NCBI GenBank assembly: GCA_964534325.1
Contig: CAZHOR010000013.1
Coordinates: 1 to 64,000, forward strand
Direction of reading: 5' to 3'
Source: JdFR-22 sp964534325
GTDB taxonomy: Archaea > Halobacteriota > Archaeoglobi > Archaeoglobales > Archaeoglobaceae
Length of the DNA: 64,000 bases
Shown: positions 51,039 to 58,853 of the stretch, piece by piece
Position numbering within the stretch: the first letter of the stretch is position 1
How the letters are laid out: each line of letters opens with the position of its first letter
The notes under the pieces: model-generated
Databases searched by the model: none
What the model was told of the DNA's origin: nothing
What the model saw: only the letters and a program-made list of their open reading frames with translations
Made by a program: the position numbers and the translations under genes

Positions 51039-51968
51039 ATGAATACAAAATGGAAATGGCTTGGAATATTTTTTCTTGCAACATTGGTTTTCTCAATTTT
51101 TTCGGTGAGTTCTGCCCAAGAGGTAAATCAGAACGTGTCTCAGGAAGTATCTATTTCCTCTACTGTTAGTAATGTGAAATTAGATACGAACCAGAATGTA
51201 TCTGTGGAACCAGGTGTCTGTGGACCTATGGATCTTGTGATAGTGCTTGACAATACCGGTAGTATGGGTGGTGCTATAAGTAACATCAAAGATGAGTTGC
51301 CCACTATAATCTCTAATGCACAAACAGCTTCAGGTGGAGACCTGAGAGTTGGTTATATAACATTTAATGACAGTGTTATAGTACATAATGATTTAACAAC
51401 CGATACTGGCTCTGTAATGGACTTGATTAATGCTACGTCAGCCGCTGGGGGTGATGGGGTTGCTGAAGCATCAGATGAAGCAAAGAATACTTCAGTGAAT
51501 AAACTGCCAGCAGGGGAAAGGCCTGATGCAGCAGGCAACACGGGAACCCAGGTAGGTGATTTCACCACACCCTACAGGTCGGACGCATTAAAGCTGATAA
51601 TATTGATAACCGATGCACCGCCCGGCGGATTCAATGATCTTCAGGATCCTCAAGACAATGCTGCAATGCACAACCATGCTGTCACGGCAAAAAATAAAGG
51701 CATATTGATATCTGACGTTTTCGTGCCTACTGGTGGAGATTATGCAGGTCAAGCAGCGATTCTTGAAGATGATGCAAACACAACTGGCGGTCTATTCATA
51801 ACCACGTATGCTAATGGGACTGGAACTTCTGCTGCTATAAATGAAATTATTAGTGAGTGCGGAGGAGAAGTTGAGCCTGAGCCTGTACCAGCTTTAACTC
51901 CAATTGGGCTTACAACACTCGCTGGCTCACTTGGATTGGTTACTGTGATTATGCTAAGAAGACGTTAA
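51039..51968 (+). CDS. Secreted VWA-domain protein with C-terminal sorting-type tail
   Basis: About 309 residues: signal peptide (WLGIFFLATLVFSIFSVSSAQ), then a von Willebrand factor A domain with MIDAS motif DNTGSMGG (DxSxS-like DNTGS). The conserved threonine may lie in YITFNDS, and the domain continues to IILITDAPPGG. The C-terminus is PEPEPVPALTPIGLTTLAGS followed by a hydrophobic stretch and RRR, the tripartite shape of archaeosortase/exosortase substrates (PEF/VPxxP-CTERM-like). It is probably cell-surface anchored and binds protein ligands via metal. ATG 51039 follows GGGGGAT. Confidence 0.85.
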   Translation: MNTKWKWLGIFFLATLVFSIFSVSSAQEVNQNVSQEVSISSTVSNVKLDTNQNVSVEPGVCGPMDLVIVLDNTGSMGGAISNIKDELPTIISNAQTASGGDLRVGYITFNDSVIVHNDLTTDTGSVMDLINATSAAGGDGVAEASDEAKNTSVNKLPAGERPDAAGNTGTQVGDFTTPYRSDALKLIILITDAPPGGFNDLQDPQDNAAMHNHAVTAKNKGILISDVFVPTGGDYAGQAAILEDDANTTGGLFITTYANGTGTSAAINEIISECGGEVEPEPVPALTPIGLTTLAGSLGLVTVIMLRRR

Positions 51969-52048
51969 ATTATTTTTCTTTTTTTATTATATTATAATAA
52001 GCTTATCAATAAATTTCACAGTTACAGTCGGTTAATAAGAAATAGAAA

Positions 52049-52780
52049 TCAATAACTTATTTGGAGTATTTCCTTTGTCTCTCCGGAGGAGATATTCACT
52101 TCTTTCAATACCACTCTACACTCCTCTATCTCCATGATGTTGAATGAAGGGTATGAATCTCCCTTCAATCGTAAGGTGGTGGCTGTTCCGGCAGTGACGA
52201 GGTAGGTGTCTTCCAGCCTCCATATCCACGGTTTGTGCTTATGGCCGGATAAAACGAAATTGATATCCAGTTTTTTGCAGAGCTCCAGCACATCACCGGC
52301 ATCGGTGGGGATGTGCTGCTCTCTTCCCGTCCCCGGAATGGGTATCAGGTGGTGATGAAGCGCCAGAATCCTGACCTTGCTGTTAACAGACAGTTTCTGA
52401 CTGATGTAGGGGTAGTTCTCCCTCCCCACGTGCCCGTCATCGATATCCGGCTCACTGGAATCGATGCCGCAGATGGCCACCACATCGTCTTCATAGGATG
52501 GGAAGCGAGTGCCGAAGATCTCTTCAAACACCTTATACCCCTCATTCCTGGCATCATGATTTCCCGGGAGGACCACCCTGTTATCAACCTCCACTTCCAG
52601 CTTCTTAAAGAAGTCCTTCACAACCTCGTATTCATGCATGTAGCCATCATGAGTGAGATCGCCTGTGACCAGCAGGACGTCAGGGCTTAAAGAGTTGACT
52701 TCGGAGATCAGCTTCCCACCCCACTCCGACTTATAATACACGCTGGTCAAGTGTATATCAGATACATGAACAATCCTCAT
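52049..52780 (-). CDS. Calcineurin-like metallophosphoesterase
   Basis: This 243-residue protein has all five metal motifs of the family: VSDIHL (D, H), VTGDLTHDG (GD), LPGNHDARN (GNHD), LALHHHL (H) and SGHKHKPW (GHxH). The family includes cyclic nucleotide phosphodiesterases of the Icc type and many uncharacterised hydrolases. Substrate is unknown. Its translation start region is repeated four times (see repeat 52772-52871), giving four ribosome-binding sites and ATGs. It is monocistronic. Confidence 0.92.
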   Translation of the reverse strand: MRIVHVSDIHLTSVYYKSEWGGKLISEVNSLSPDVLLVTGDLTHDGYMHEYEVVKDFFKKLEVEVDNRVVLPGNHDARNEGYKVFEEIFGTRFPSYEDDVVAICGIDSSEPDIDDGHVGRENYPYISQKLSVNSKVRILALHHHLIPIPGTGREQHIPTDAGDVLELCKKLDINFVLSGHKHKPWIWRLEDTYLVTAGTATTLRLKGDSYPSFNIMEIEECRVVLKEVNISSGETKEILQISY

Positions 52781-52871
52781 CGAACCTCCCCCCTACAATC
52801 CTCATCGAACCTCCCCCCTACAATCCTCATCGAACCTCCCCCCTACAATCCTCATCGAACCTCCCCCCTTT
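52772..52871 (-). repeat. Four tandem 25-nt repeats containing ribosome-binding site and start codon
   Basis: Read on the minus strand, the unit has GGGGGGAGG (Shine-Dalgarno), TTCG, then ATGAGGATTGTA. It occurs about 3.9 times. ATGs lie at 52855, 52830, 52805 and 52780, and only the last opens the phosphoesterase frame to the end. Because 25 is not divisible by three, consecutive starts are in different frames. The farthest one shares the gene frame but meets a TGA. Confidence 0.95.
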
Positions 52872-52907
52872 TTCTTACTCTTTAGCTCAGATATTATACT
52901 TTTCTCT

Positions 52908-53126
52908 TCACCGGATCTGCTTATTAATTCGGTGATCCTCAAGAACTTTCTTATTGGTCTCTTTCCTTATCTCCTTGAAGGCTTCTTCCACATTAAAACC
53001 TTTTAACTCCTCTTCAATTTTGTCGGCCACTTCCTCAATATCCAGTTTACTCAGTACAACTGTGTTGTTGTGCTCTACGAGAACAAGATGATCCTCACCC
53101 TTAACTCCAAGTTTTTCTCTACACAT
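52908..53126 (-). CDS. AbrB/MazE-like small protein, N-terminal strand missing
   Basis: The 72 residues start CREKLGVKGEDHLVLVEHNNTVVLSKL, which resembles the second half of a swapped-hairpin AbrB antitoxin domain. A helical C-terminus follows (EEVADKIEEELKGFNVEEAFKEIRK). The first beta strand and its IPxxxR motif are absent. An in-frame TAG lies directly before the ATG and I see no better upstream start. It may be a truncated antitoxin relic or a short variant. No PIN or MazF toxin is adjacent. Confidence 0.5.
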   Translation of the reverse strand: MCREKLGVKGEDHLVLVEHNNTVVLSKLDIEEVADKIEEELKGFNVEEAFKEIRKETNKKVLEDHRINKQIR

Positions 53127-53205
53127 CTAATTTGACCGACCAACACCAAACTGAGAGAAAAGATTACCGGGAAAGTTTAATAATTAATCACCTATATTCA
53201 AATTG

Positions 53206-54246
53206 ATGCAATCACTGTTAACCAATATATTAATCCTTGTTCTGGGATTCATCGCGCTCATCAAGGGTTCAGACCTGTTCGTCAGGTCAGCCTCATCTAT
53301 TGCCAAGAAATTAGGTGTTTCAGAGTTTGTCATTGGTTTAACTCTGGTGGCATTGGGAACATCCATCCCGGAACTCGTTTCATCTGTCATGGCCTCGGTC
53401 AAACAGCAGAGCGATATAGTTATTGGGAACGTTATGGGCTCCAATATTGCCAACATAGGATTGATCGTTGGGGTAGCAGCAGCTATTTCTGTCATAAAGA
53501 CCAGAGAAGAGATGCTGAGAAGGGATGGTTATATCATGCTGTTCGCAGCAGTACTGGTCTATGTATTCCTTTTTAACGGGATGCTGTCCACATACGAGGC
53601 TTTTTTGTTCTTGCTGCTCTACTTCGCTTACATAGCCTTCTTGTTCAGAGAGATGCATAGTTACGAGGGCGAATATGGTTTCAAGCAGTTCATCACCTAC
53701 TTCTTCAAGCTGGGCTATGTGAGGGAAGCCATCAAAAAGATTTCAGATAAGGCAGGCAACTCCAATTCAGAGAGAAACGAAGTTTCTACAGAGAGACTGG
53801 GCAAGGATATCATGGTGCTGGCTGCCAGTGGAGTAGCCATTGTAGCGGGAGCCAATTACCTCATTGATGGAGCCATATTTTTTGCGGAAGCAGCCAACAT
53901 ATCCAAGACGCTTATAGGCCTAACATTAGTTGCTGTAGGGACTTCACTCCCGGAGTTGAGCGTGTCCTTTACAGCAGCCAGAAAAGGGTTTGGAGACATT
54001 GCTGTGGCCAACATCATTGGGTCCAATATCGCCAACATCTTTCTCATACTGGGGGTCTCCGGGCTCGTCTTCCCCATCTATGCTCAGGAGACGACCTTGA
54101 ACTATATTGCTCCGTTCGTGATATTTATGTCCGTCCTGCTGCTGGTCTTCATCCGAAGTCACTGGGAGTTGAGGCGGATAGAAGGAGTAGCCTTTCTTCT
54201 TCTGTATGCAGGATTTATGGCGTTCTTATTCGTTTTTAAGGTTTGA
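53206..54246 (+). CDS. Na+/Ca2+ exchanger family protein (CaCA/YrbG)
   Basis: These 346 residues have two inverted alpha-repeat motifs: GLTLVALGTSIPELVSSVMAS near residue 45 and GLTLVAVGTSLPELSVSFTAA near residue 240. Each is followed by an (I/A)N(I/V)IGSNIANI segment. Around ten transmembrane helices are visible, as in MJ0091-type exchangers. It extrudes Ca2+ (or other cation) against Na+ or H+. The start is likely ATG 53206, with a TATA-like TTTAATAATTAATC about 30 nt upstream and no ribosome-binding site. Confidence 0.93.
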   Translation: MQSLLTNILILVLGFIALIKGSDLFVRSASSIAKKLGVSEFVIGLTLVALGTSIPELVSSVMASVKQQSDIVIGNVMGSNIANIGLIVGVAAAISVIKTREEMLRRDGYIMLFAAVLVYVFLFNGMLSTYEAFLFLLLYFAYIAFLFREMHSYEGEYGFKQFITYFFKLGYVREAIKKISDKAGNSNSERNEVSTERLGKDIMVLAASGVAIVAGANYLIDGAIFFAEAANISKTLIGLTLVAVGTSLPELSVSFTAARKGFGDIAVANIIGSNIANIFLILGVSGLVFPIYAQETTLNYIAPFVIFMSVLLLVFIRSHWELRRIEGVAFLLLYAGFMAFLFVFKV

Positions 54247-54297
54247 TAGCTAATTCCGGTTAATAATATTTTTAAACTATAAATCAATTTTGAAAGT

Positions 54298-56547
54298 GTG
54301 GGACAGCAAGATGTTAGTGTAAGCCTCAGCCGGGACCTCAATCTTTTTGACATCACCATGATCGGCATCGCTGGTATGATCGGTGCCGGTATATTCGCCC
54401 TCACTGGCATCGCTGCCGGTGTAGCAGGGCCTGCGGTTATGCTGGCCTTCCTGTTGAACGGTATAATCGCCACTTTTACCGGGCTGGCTTATGCTGAGTT
54501 AGGCTCCGCAATTCCGGAGGCTGGAGGGAGCTACATCTGGGTGAAAGAAGCTATGGGCGATCACTTCGGCTTCCTGGCTGGCTGGTGCGACTGGGCAGCA
54601 CACACAATAGCATGCTCTCTTTACGCGGTCACGTTCGGCGCTTTTCTTTCCGAATACATCGTAAAGATTGTGGGTTTTACTGCCATCCCCCAGATGACCC
54701 TCCTAAATATTTCAGCACTGCTGATCGTCTCCTTTTTGACTTATGTAAATTATATGGGAGCTAAAGAGAGCGGAAAGCTAGGAGGTTTCGTTACCATATT
54801 CAAGGTATTGATACTGATAGTCTTTGCAGCCTTCGGCATCTACAAGACCTTTTTGAACCCCAACTGGATCACTGCCTACACGACCCCCTCCTTTATGCCC
54901 AACGAGTTTGCTGGCCTGCTGGCGGCGATGGGACTGACTTTCATTGCCTTCGAAGGTTATGAGATAATCGTTCAGAGCGGGGAAGAAGTTAAGAAGCCTG
55001 ATAGGAACATTCCCCGAGCAATAATCATTTCCCTGTGGGCTGCCGTAGTCATATACATTGTGGTGGCGTTCTCCTTACTGGGTTCTGTTGAAGCCGAGAC
55101 ACCCAGCTGGATGTACCTGGGGACACTTGGAGAGTTCAGCTTAATAAGAGTAGCTGACAATATTATGCCCTTCGGAGCGCTCGTGATCATTGTAGGAGGA
55201 CTGGTATCAACTGTAAGCGCCATGAACGCCACCATATACTCTTCATCCAGAGTGTCTTTTGCTCTGGGGAGGATAGGTTATCTACCTGCTAACTTAGCCA
55301 AGATCAATGAGAAGACCAGAACACCTCACTACTCCATATTCTTCAGCTTCTTGATAATCGCTGCCATGACCCTTGCCCCCATAGAGGCTGTCGCTTCCGC
55401 TGCCTCGATTATGTTCCTCATTCTATTCATAATGGTCAGTTACGTCCTCATACTTCTGAGGTTCAGAAGGCCTGACCTCAAAAGGGCTTTCAAGATGCCA
55501 TTAGTCCCTTATCTTCCCGTGGTTGCCATTGTCACTCAGGTTGTGATTGGTTATTTCCTGGTTACGGAGGTCAAGCACGGTGAACTGGCTTTAACGGTAG
55601 CGGTCGGGTGGATAATCTTTGGCACTCTGGTCTATTTTGCCTACTCAGAGAAAGAGAAAAAAGAGAGAGTGGCGGAGGAGACCAGGACGGTTTATGGTCA
55701 TGTTCCCGTAGAGAAGAGCGAATACACAATTATGGTCCTCGTAGCAAACCCCGAGTTCGCTGAAGAGCTGGCTGGTTTTGCCAACCTGCTCGCCAGAGAG
55801 AGGGGTGGAGAGGTTATGCTTCTCAACGTTATAAAATTACCCAGACAGACTCCCTACTCTGTTGCCTCAAATTACGTTGAAGACTCCCGAGAATTCATGA
55901 ACAATGTCAGGGAGAAACTGGATGTACCTTCTGGTTGCTATATAAAGATCGGCCATGATGTCTCTGAGGCAATACTGAATGCAGTGGAGGAGATAGACCC
56001 TGACCTAATAGTTCTGGGATGGAGAGGACGAACATATCGGAGAGACCGAGTGTTGGGAAGCACTATCGATCCCCTGATGCTCAAAGCAAATAGAGATACT
56101 GTGGTTATCAGGTTTGGTAAAGACTGGAAGCAGAAGAAGAGAAAAGAGATAGACAGCATACTCATCCCCACCATAGGAGGGCCTCATGCCGCACTGGCTG
56201 CCGAAATAGCGAGAGATATTCACAGACAACAAAATTCGGCCATCACCTTGATGAACGTGGGTAAAAGGAAAGAGGATGAGAAACGAGCTGATCAGGTGTT
56301 TGATAAGGCTAAAGAGATACTGGAAGATATTGAGTTCAACCGCAAATTCTTTGTATCCAGCGATGTTGCCAGCGAAATCTCTAAGGAAACTCCTAACCAC
56401 GACCTCATCCTTATAGGTGCCACGGAAGAATCATTCCTCAGAACCTTCTTGAGAGGAGTGTTCCCAGAGAGGGTAGTGCAGAGGACCAATAAATCGGTTG
56501 CCATGACCAGAAAGTGGGTCAAGATAAGGGATTTCCTAAAGCAATGA
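54298..56547 (+). CDS. APC-family amino acid permease fused to USP domains
   Basis: The 749 residues hold an N-terminal APC transporter of 12 helices (MIGIAGMIGAGIFALTGIAAGVAGPAV, then TFIAFEGYEIIVQSGEEVK and MNATIYSSSRVSFALGR), followed by two cytosolic universal-stress-protein domains (residues about 475-610 and 615-745). The first carries LIVLGWRGRTYRRDRVLGSTIDPLM, the second ILIGATEESFLRTFLRGVFPERVV. The GSTxD-like ATP loop in the first suggests nucleotide sensing of transport. It is an apparent GTG start. Its end overlaps the convergent tatC by 12 nt. Confidence 0.93.
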   Translation: MGQQDVSVSLSRDLNLFDITMIGIAGMIGAGIFALTGIAAGVAGPAVMLAFLLNGIIATFTGLAYAELGSAIPEAGGSYIWVKEAMGDHFGFLAGWCDWAAHTIACSLYAVTFGAFLSEYIVKIVGFTAIPQMTLLNISALLIVSFLTYVNYMGAKESGKLGGFVTIFKVLILIVFAAFGIYKTFLNPNWITAYTTPSFMPNEFAGLLAAMGLTFIAFEGYEIIVQSGEEVKKPDRNIPRAIIISLWAAVVIYIVVAFSLLGSVEAETPSWMYLGTLGEFSLIRVADNIMPFGALVIIVGGLVSTVSAMNATIYSSSRVSFALGRIGYLPANLAKINEKTRTPHYSIFFSFLIIAAMTLAPIEAVASAASIMFLILFIMVSYVLILLRFRRPDLKRAFKMPLVPYLPVVAIVTQVVIGYFLVTEVKHGELALTVAVGWIIFGTLVYFAYSEKEKKERVAEETRTVYGHVPVEKSEYTIMVLVANPEFAEELAGFANLLARERGGEVMLLNVIKLPRQTPYSVASNYVEDSREFMNNVREKLDVPSGCYIKIGHDVSEAILNAVEEIDPDLIVLGWRGRTYRRDRVLGSTIDPLMLKANRDTVVIRFGKDWKQKKRKEIDSILIPTIGGPHAALAAEIARDIHRQQNSAITLMNVGKRKEDEKRADQVFDKAKEILEDIEFNRKFFVSSDVASEISKETPNHDLILIGATEESFLRTFLRGVFPERVVQRTNKSVAMTRKWVKIRDFLKQ

Positions 56548-57309
56548 ATCTTCTGGCTTATTCCCCATCTTTTCTCTGTGAATTATTCGGATGACTACCA
56601 GACTGGTCTCAAAGAACAGGATCATGGGAAAGGCTATAATGGCCTGAGTAAAAATATCTGGTGGAGTTATAGCTGCTCCTGTTACAAAGAACGCTACATA
56701 GATATGTCTTCTGTAATATGTGAGGCTGTGGTAGTCCACAATATTATTCCCCACCAGGAAGGTCATGATGAGGGGCATCTGGAATATAAGCCCAAAAATC
56801 ACCAGCATCAATACAGCAAAGTTGATGAATTCCGCTATTGAATAGTAGGCCAGAACTCCCTGTACCGCTGCCATGGAATACAGGTACTGGAGGAAGAATC
56901 TCAAAATGTAATAGCCATAGGTTATGCCGGCACTCAGCAGGAGAACGGATGCTGCAGCATACTTGAGAGCCGAACTCTTCCTGATGTTGACCTCTTTAAG
57001 TATATCGGTTCTTTCTTTGATGTTCCTGTAAACCAGAACTCCTATGTATGGTAAAGCAGCCACAAAACCGAATATGACGGATATCTTTAATTTCAGGATT
57101 ATACCTTCCAGAGGACGAGTGTAAATCACGTTGGCGCCCTGTGGTAAAAGGTCGAGCGTCATCCTTGTGATTAAGGAGTCGGCGAAAAGAGCGAAGCTGA
57201 GCCCCCACACTATTGCAATTATCAGAATAATCTTGATAAGGCTCATTCTCAACGTTAACAGTACCTCAGCTACTTGAGTGGTTGTAAAATCCGTTGCAGT
57301 CTCTGCCAT
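56536..57309 (-). CDS. tatC: Twin-arginine translocase TatC
   Basis: This 257-residue polytopic protein has the TatC ordering: an N-terminal cytosolic helix, then six transmembrane segments (AIVWGLSFALFADSLI and IIALKIS-type GIILKLKISVIFGFVAALPY, then YSIAEFINFAVLMLVIFGLIFQMPLIM, and FFVTGAAITPPDIFTQAIIAFPMILFFE). ITPPD and FQMPL motifs are conserved. It recognises RR signal peptides and exports folded proteins. No tatA occurs in the window. It overlaps the permease gene tail to tail. Confidence 0.9.
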   Translation of the reverse strand: MAETATDFTTTQVAEVLLTLRMSLIKIILIIAIVWGLSFALFADSLITRMTLDLLPQGANVIYTRPLEGIILKLKISVIFGFVAALPYIGVLVYRNIKERTDILKEVNIRKSSALKYAAASVLLLSAGITYGYYILRFFLQYLYSMAAVQGVLAYYSIAEFINFAVLMLVIFGLIFQMPLIMTFLVGNNIVDYHSLTYYRRHIYVAFFVTGAAITPPDIFTQAIIAFPMILFFETSLVVIRIIHREKMGNKPEDSLL

Positions 57310-57379
57310 CTAAATAAAATAGTCCAATTGTGTATTTAAGGATTGTCAAGCGGTCATGATAAATTCAAGAAATAGAAGG

Positions 57380-57994
57380 CTACTGTCCCGGACAGTAATC
57401 TTTGGCCAGACACTCCTGGCACTTCTTATTCTTGCACAGCTCAAGATAGATCTTCACCAGATAGGACTCCAGCTCTTTTATCTCCCGCTCATCATCTATC
57501 CCCAGCTTTTGGGCCATTTTTTTGCCTGGGGGAGATATCTTGGGCTTTGCGTAATCCCAAATGGGCCTCATTTCCCTCAGAAAAATGTTGACTGTTGTGG
57601 GCCCCACTCCCTTGAAGTCCTTTAGCTTCTTTTCCAGATCCGTCTTGCTGGTAGTCTGCTCGTAGAGGTTTCCAATGCCCCCATACTCTTCTTTAAGCTT
57701 TTTACACATTTCTATAAGGTTTGTTGCGGTGGATTCATCATATCTGGTATATCCCCCTCTGTCCAAAACTTCTACCAGCTTATCCCATCCGGCATCTATA
57801 ATGGATTCAGGAGTTGTCAAACCCTCTTTGTCGAACTCTTTGTAAGTGTTCTTGGCTATACTGGCAGAGATCCTCGCGGCGAACAATACGCTCGCCAGAA
57901 ACCACTTGAACTGGTCCTCTTCTTTGTGAAGGTCTAAATTGAATTCCTGGGGATAGGTCTCAAAATCCCGCTCAAACTTCTCCTTGAGGGTCAT
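57380..57994 (-). CDS. HhH-GPD base-excision DNA repair-type protein with Fe-S cysteines
   Basis: These 204 residues resemble endonuclease III-type glycosylases. The core helices carry FLASVLFAARISASIAKNTYKEF. A hairpin is at LKDFKGVGPTTVNIFLREM. Four C-terminal cysteines are arranged C-x4-C-x2-C-x5-C (LCKNKKCQECLAKDYC), as for a 4Fe-4S cluster. The substrate is unknown, and the catalytic Lys/Asp pair of Nth is not clearly present (WDYAK follows the hairpin). Alternatively it is a non-enzymatic relative. Confidence 0.8.
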   Translation of the reverse strand: MTLKEKFERDFETYPQEFNLDLHKEEDQFKWFLASVLFAARISASIAKNTYKEFDKEGLTTPESIIDAGWDKLVEVLDRGGYTRYDESTATNLIEMCKKLKEEYGGIGNLYEQTTSKTDLEKKLKDFKGVGPTTVNIFLREMRPIWDYAKPKISPPGKKMAQKLGIDDEREIKELESYLVKIYLELCKNKKCQECLAKDYCPGQ

Positions 57995-58108
57995 AAAGGA
58001 AGTTGGTTACCCTAATATTTCATATTTACTGGTCTAGTACGTAATACGTTATTTGAATGGGGTTTTTGGCTAACTTTTGCCGATAAACCATTTAAATTGG
58101 GGAGTTCA

Positions 58109-58849
58109 ATGTTATATGTGAAGTGCAGGAACTGCCATAGCGAGCTGGAGCATCCCGGAGATTATTGTCTTGTGTGTGGGCAATCCAATGTAGAGCTTTT
58201 GGGGGTTTACGTGGGAGAAAAGATACGTCTTTTCTGCTTTTATGACAGAGAATACGTCGGCCAGGAGATCATCAAGGTATTGGGCAGTGAGGAAGAAGGA
58301 GATAGAAGTGAGCAAATAGCATACAGAAATACTCTGGACCTCATATCTGATGCCGTCCACAGGAAGAGGCCTAGAACTGTAATAACCTCCGGAATTGAGC
58401 CTCAAGCGATCTTGAGGTTGTGGGACTGTGAAGTCCTATACACCCGGGATTTCGATACCCCCGAAGAGTTCAAAATGGCTGTGGAAGAGTATTTGCAGGA
58501 GAAGAGGATGGAGAAGGTGGACATCCGCCCGGAGAAAAAAGTGAGCGGGAGACATTATACCGTGATTGGTGGACGCAATGGACAGAGAACCCTCAGAGAA
58601 ATAGGTGGTTCTCCCTTTATCAAGAAGATCGTTCCCGGCCCCATCGAGGTATCCAGAAAGAGTCATGGAGGTTTCAGCTACAAAATCCAGAAACCTGACG
58701 CCAGAGGTAATTTGAGGCTGCGGCTGAGGGAGGGTTCAACAGTTCAAGAGATCCGGCTGGTGACCACCGCCTACAATGAAAATAGTGCCCAAAAAGTAGT
58801 GGACGATCTGAACGCCAAACTCGCTGGCTGGACAAAAACCAAAGATTAA
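58109..58849 (+). CDS. DUF2103 family metal-binding protein
   Basis: About 246 residues begin with a zinc ribbon-like CRNCHSEL...CLVCGQS (two CxxC), then a Toprim/PIN-sized middle domain (VGVYVGEKIRLFCFYD-like, RPRTVITSGIEPQAIL). A DUF2103 domain follows (HYTVIGGRNGQRTLREI, PFIKKIVPGPIEVSRKSHGGFSYKIQKPDARGNLRLRLREGSTVQEI). The family is archaeal and uncharacterised; Arg/Lys richness suggests RNA or DNA binding. ATG 58109 follows GGGGAG. A TATA box ATTTAAAT lies 12-19 nt upstream of ATG, so initiation may instead be downstream or leaderless. Confidence 0.78.
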   Translation: MLYVKCRNCHSELEHPGDYCLVCGQSNVELLGVYVGEKIRLFCFYDREYVGQEIIKVLGSEEEGDRSEQIAYRNTLDLISDAVHRKRPRTVITSGIEPQAILRLWDCEVLYTRDFDTPEEFKMAVEEYLQEKRMEKVDIRPEKKVSGRHYTVIGGRNGQRTLREIGGSPFIKKIVPGPIEVSRKSHGGFSYKIQKPDARGNLRLRLREGSTVQEIRLVTTAYNENSAQKVVDDLNAKLAGWTKTKD

Positions 58850-58853
58850 GGGA

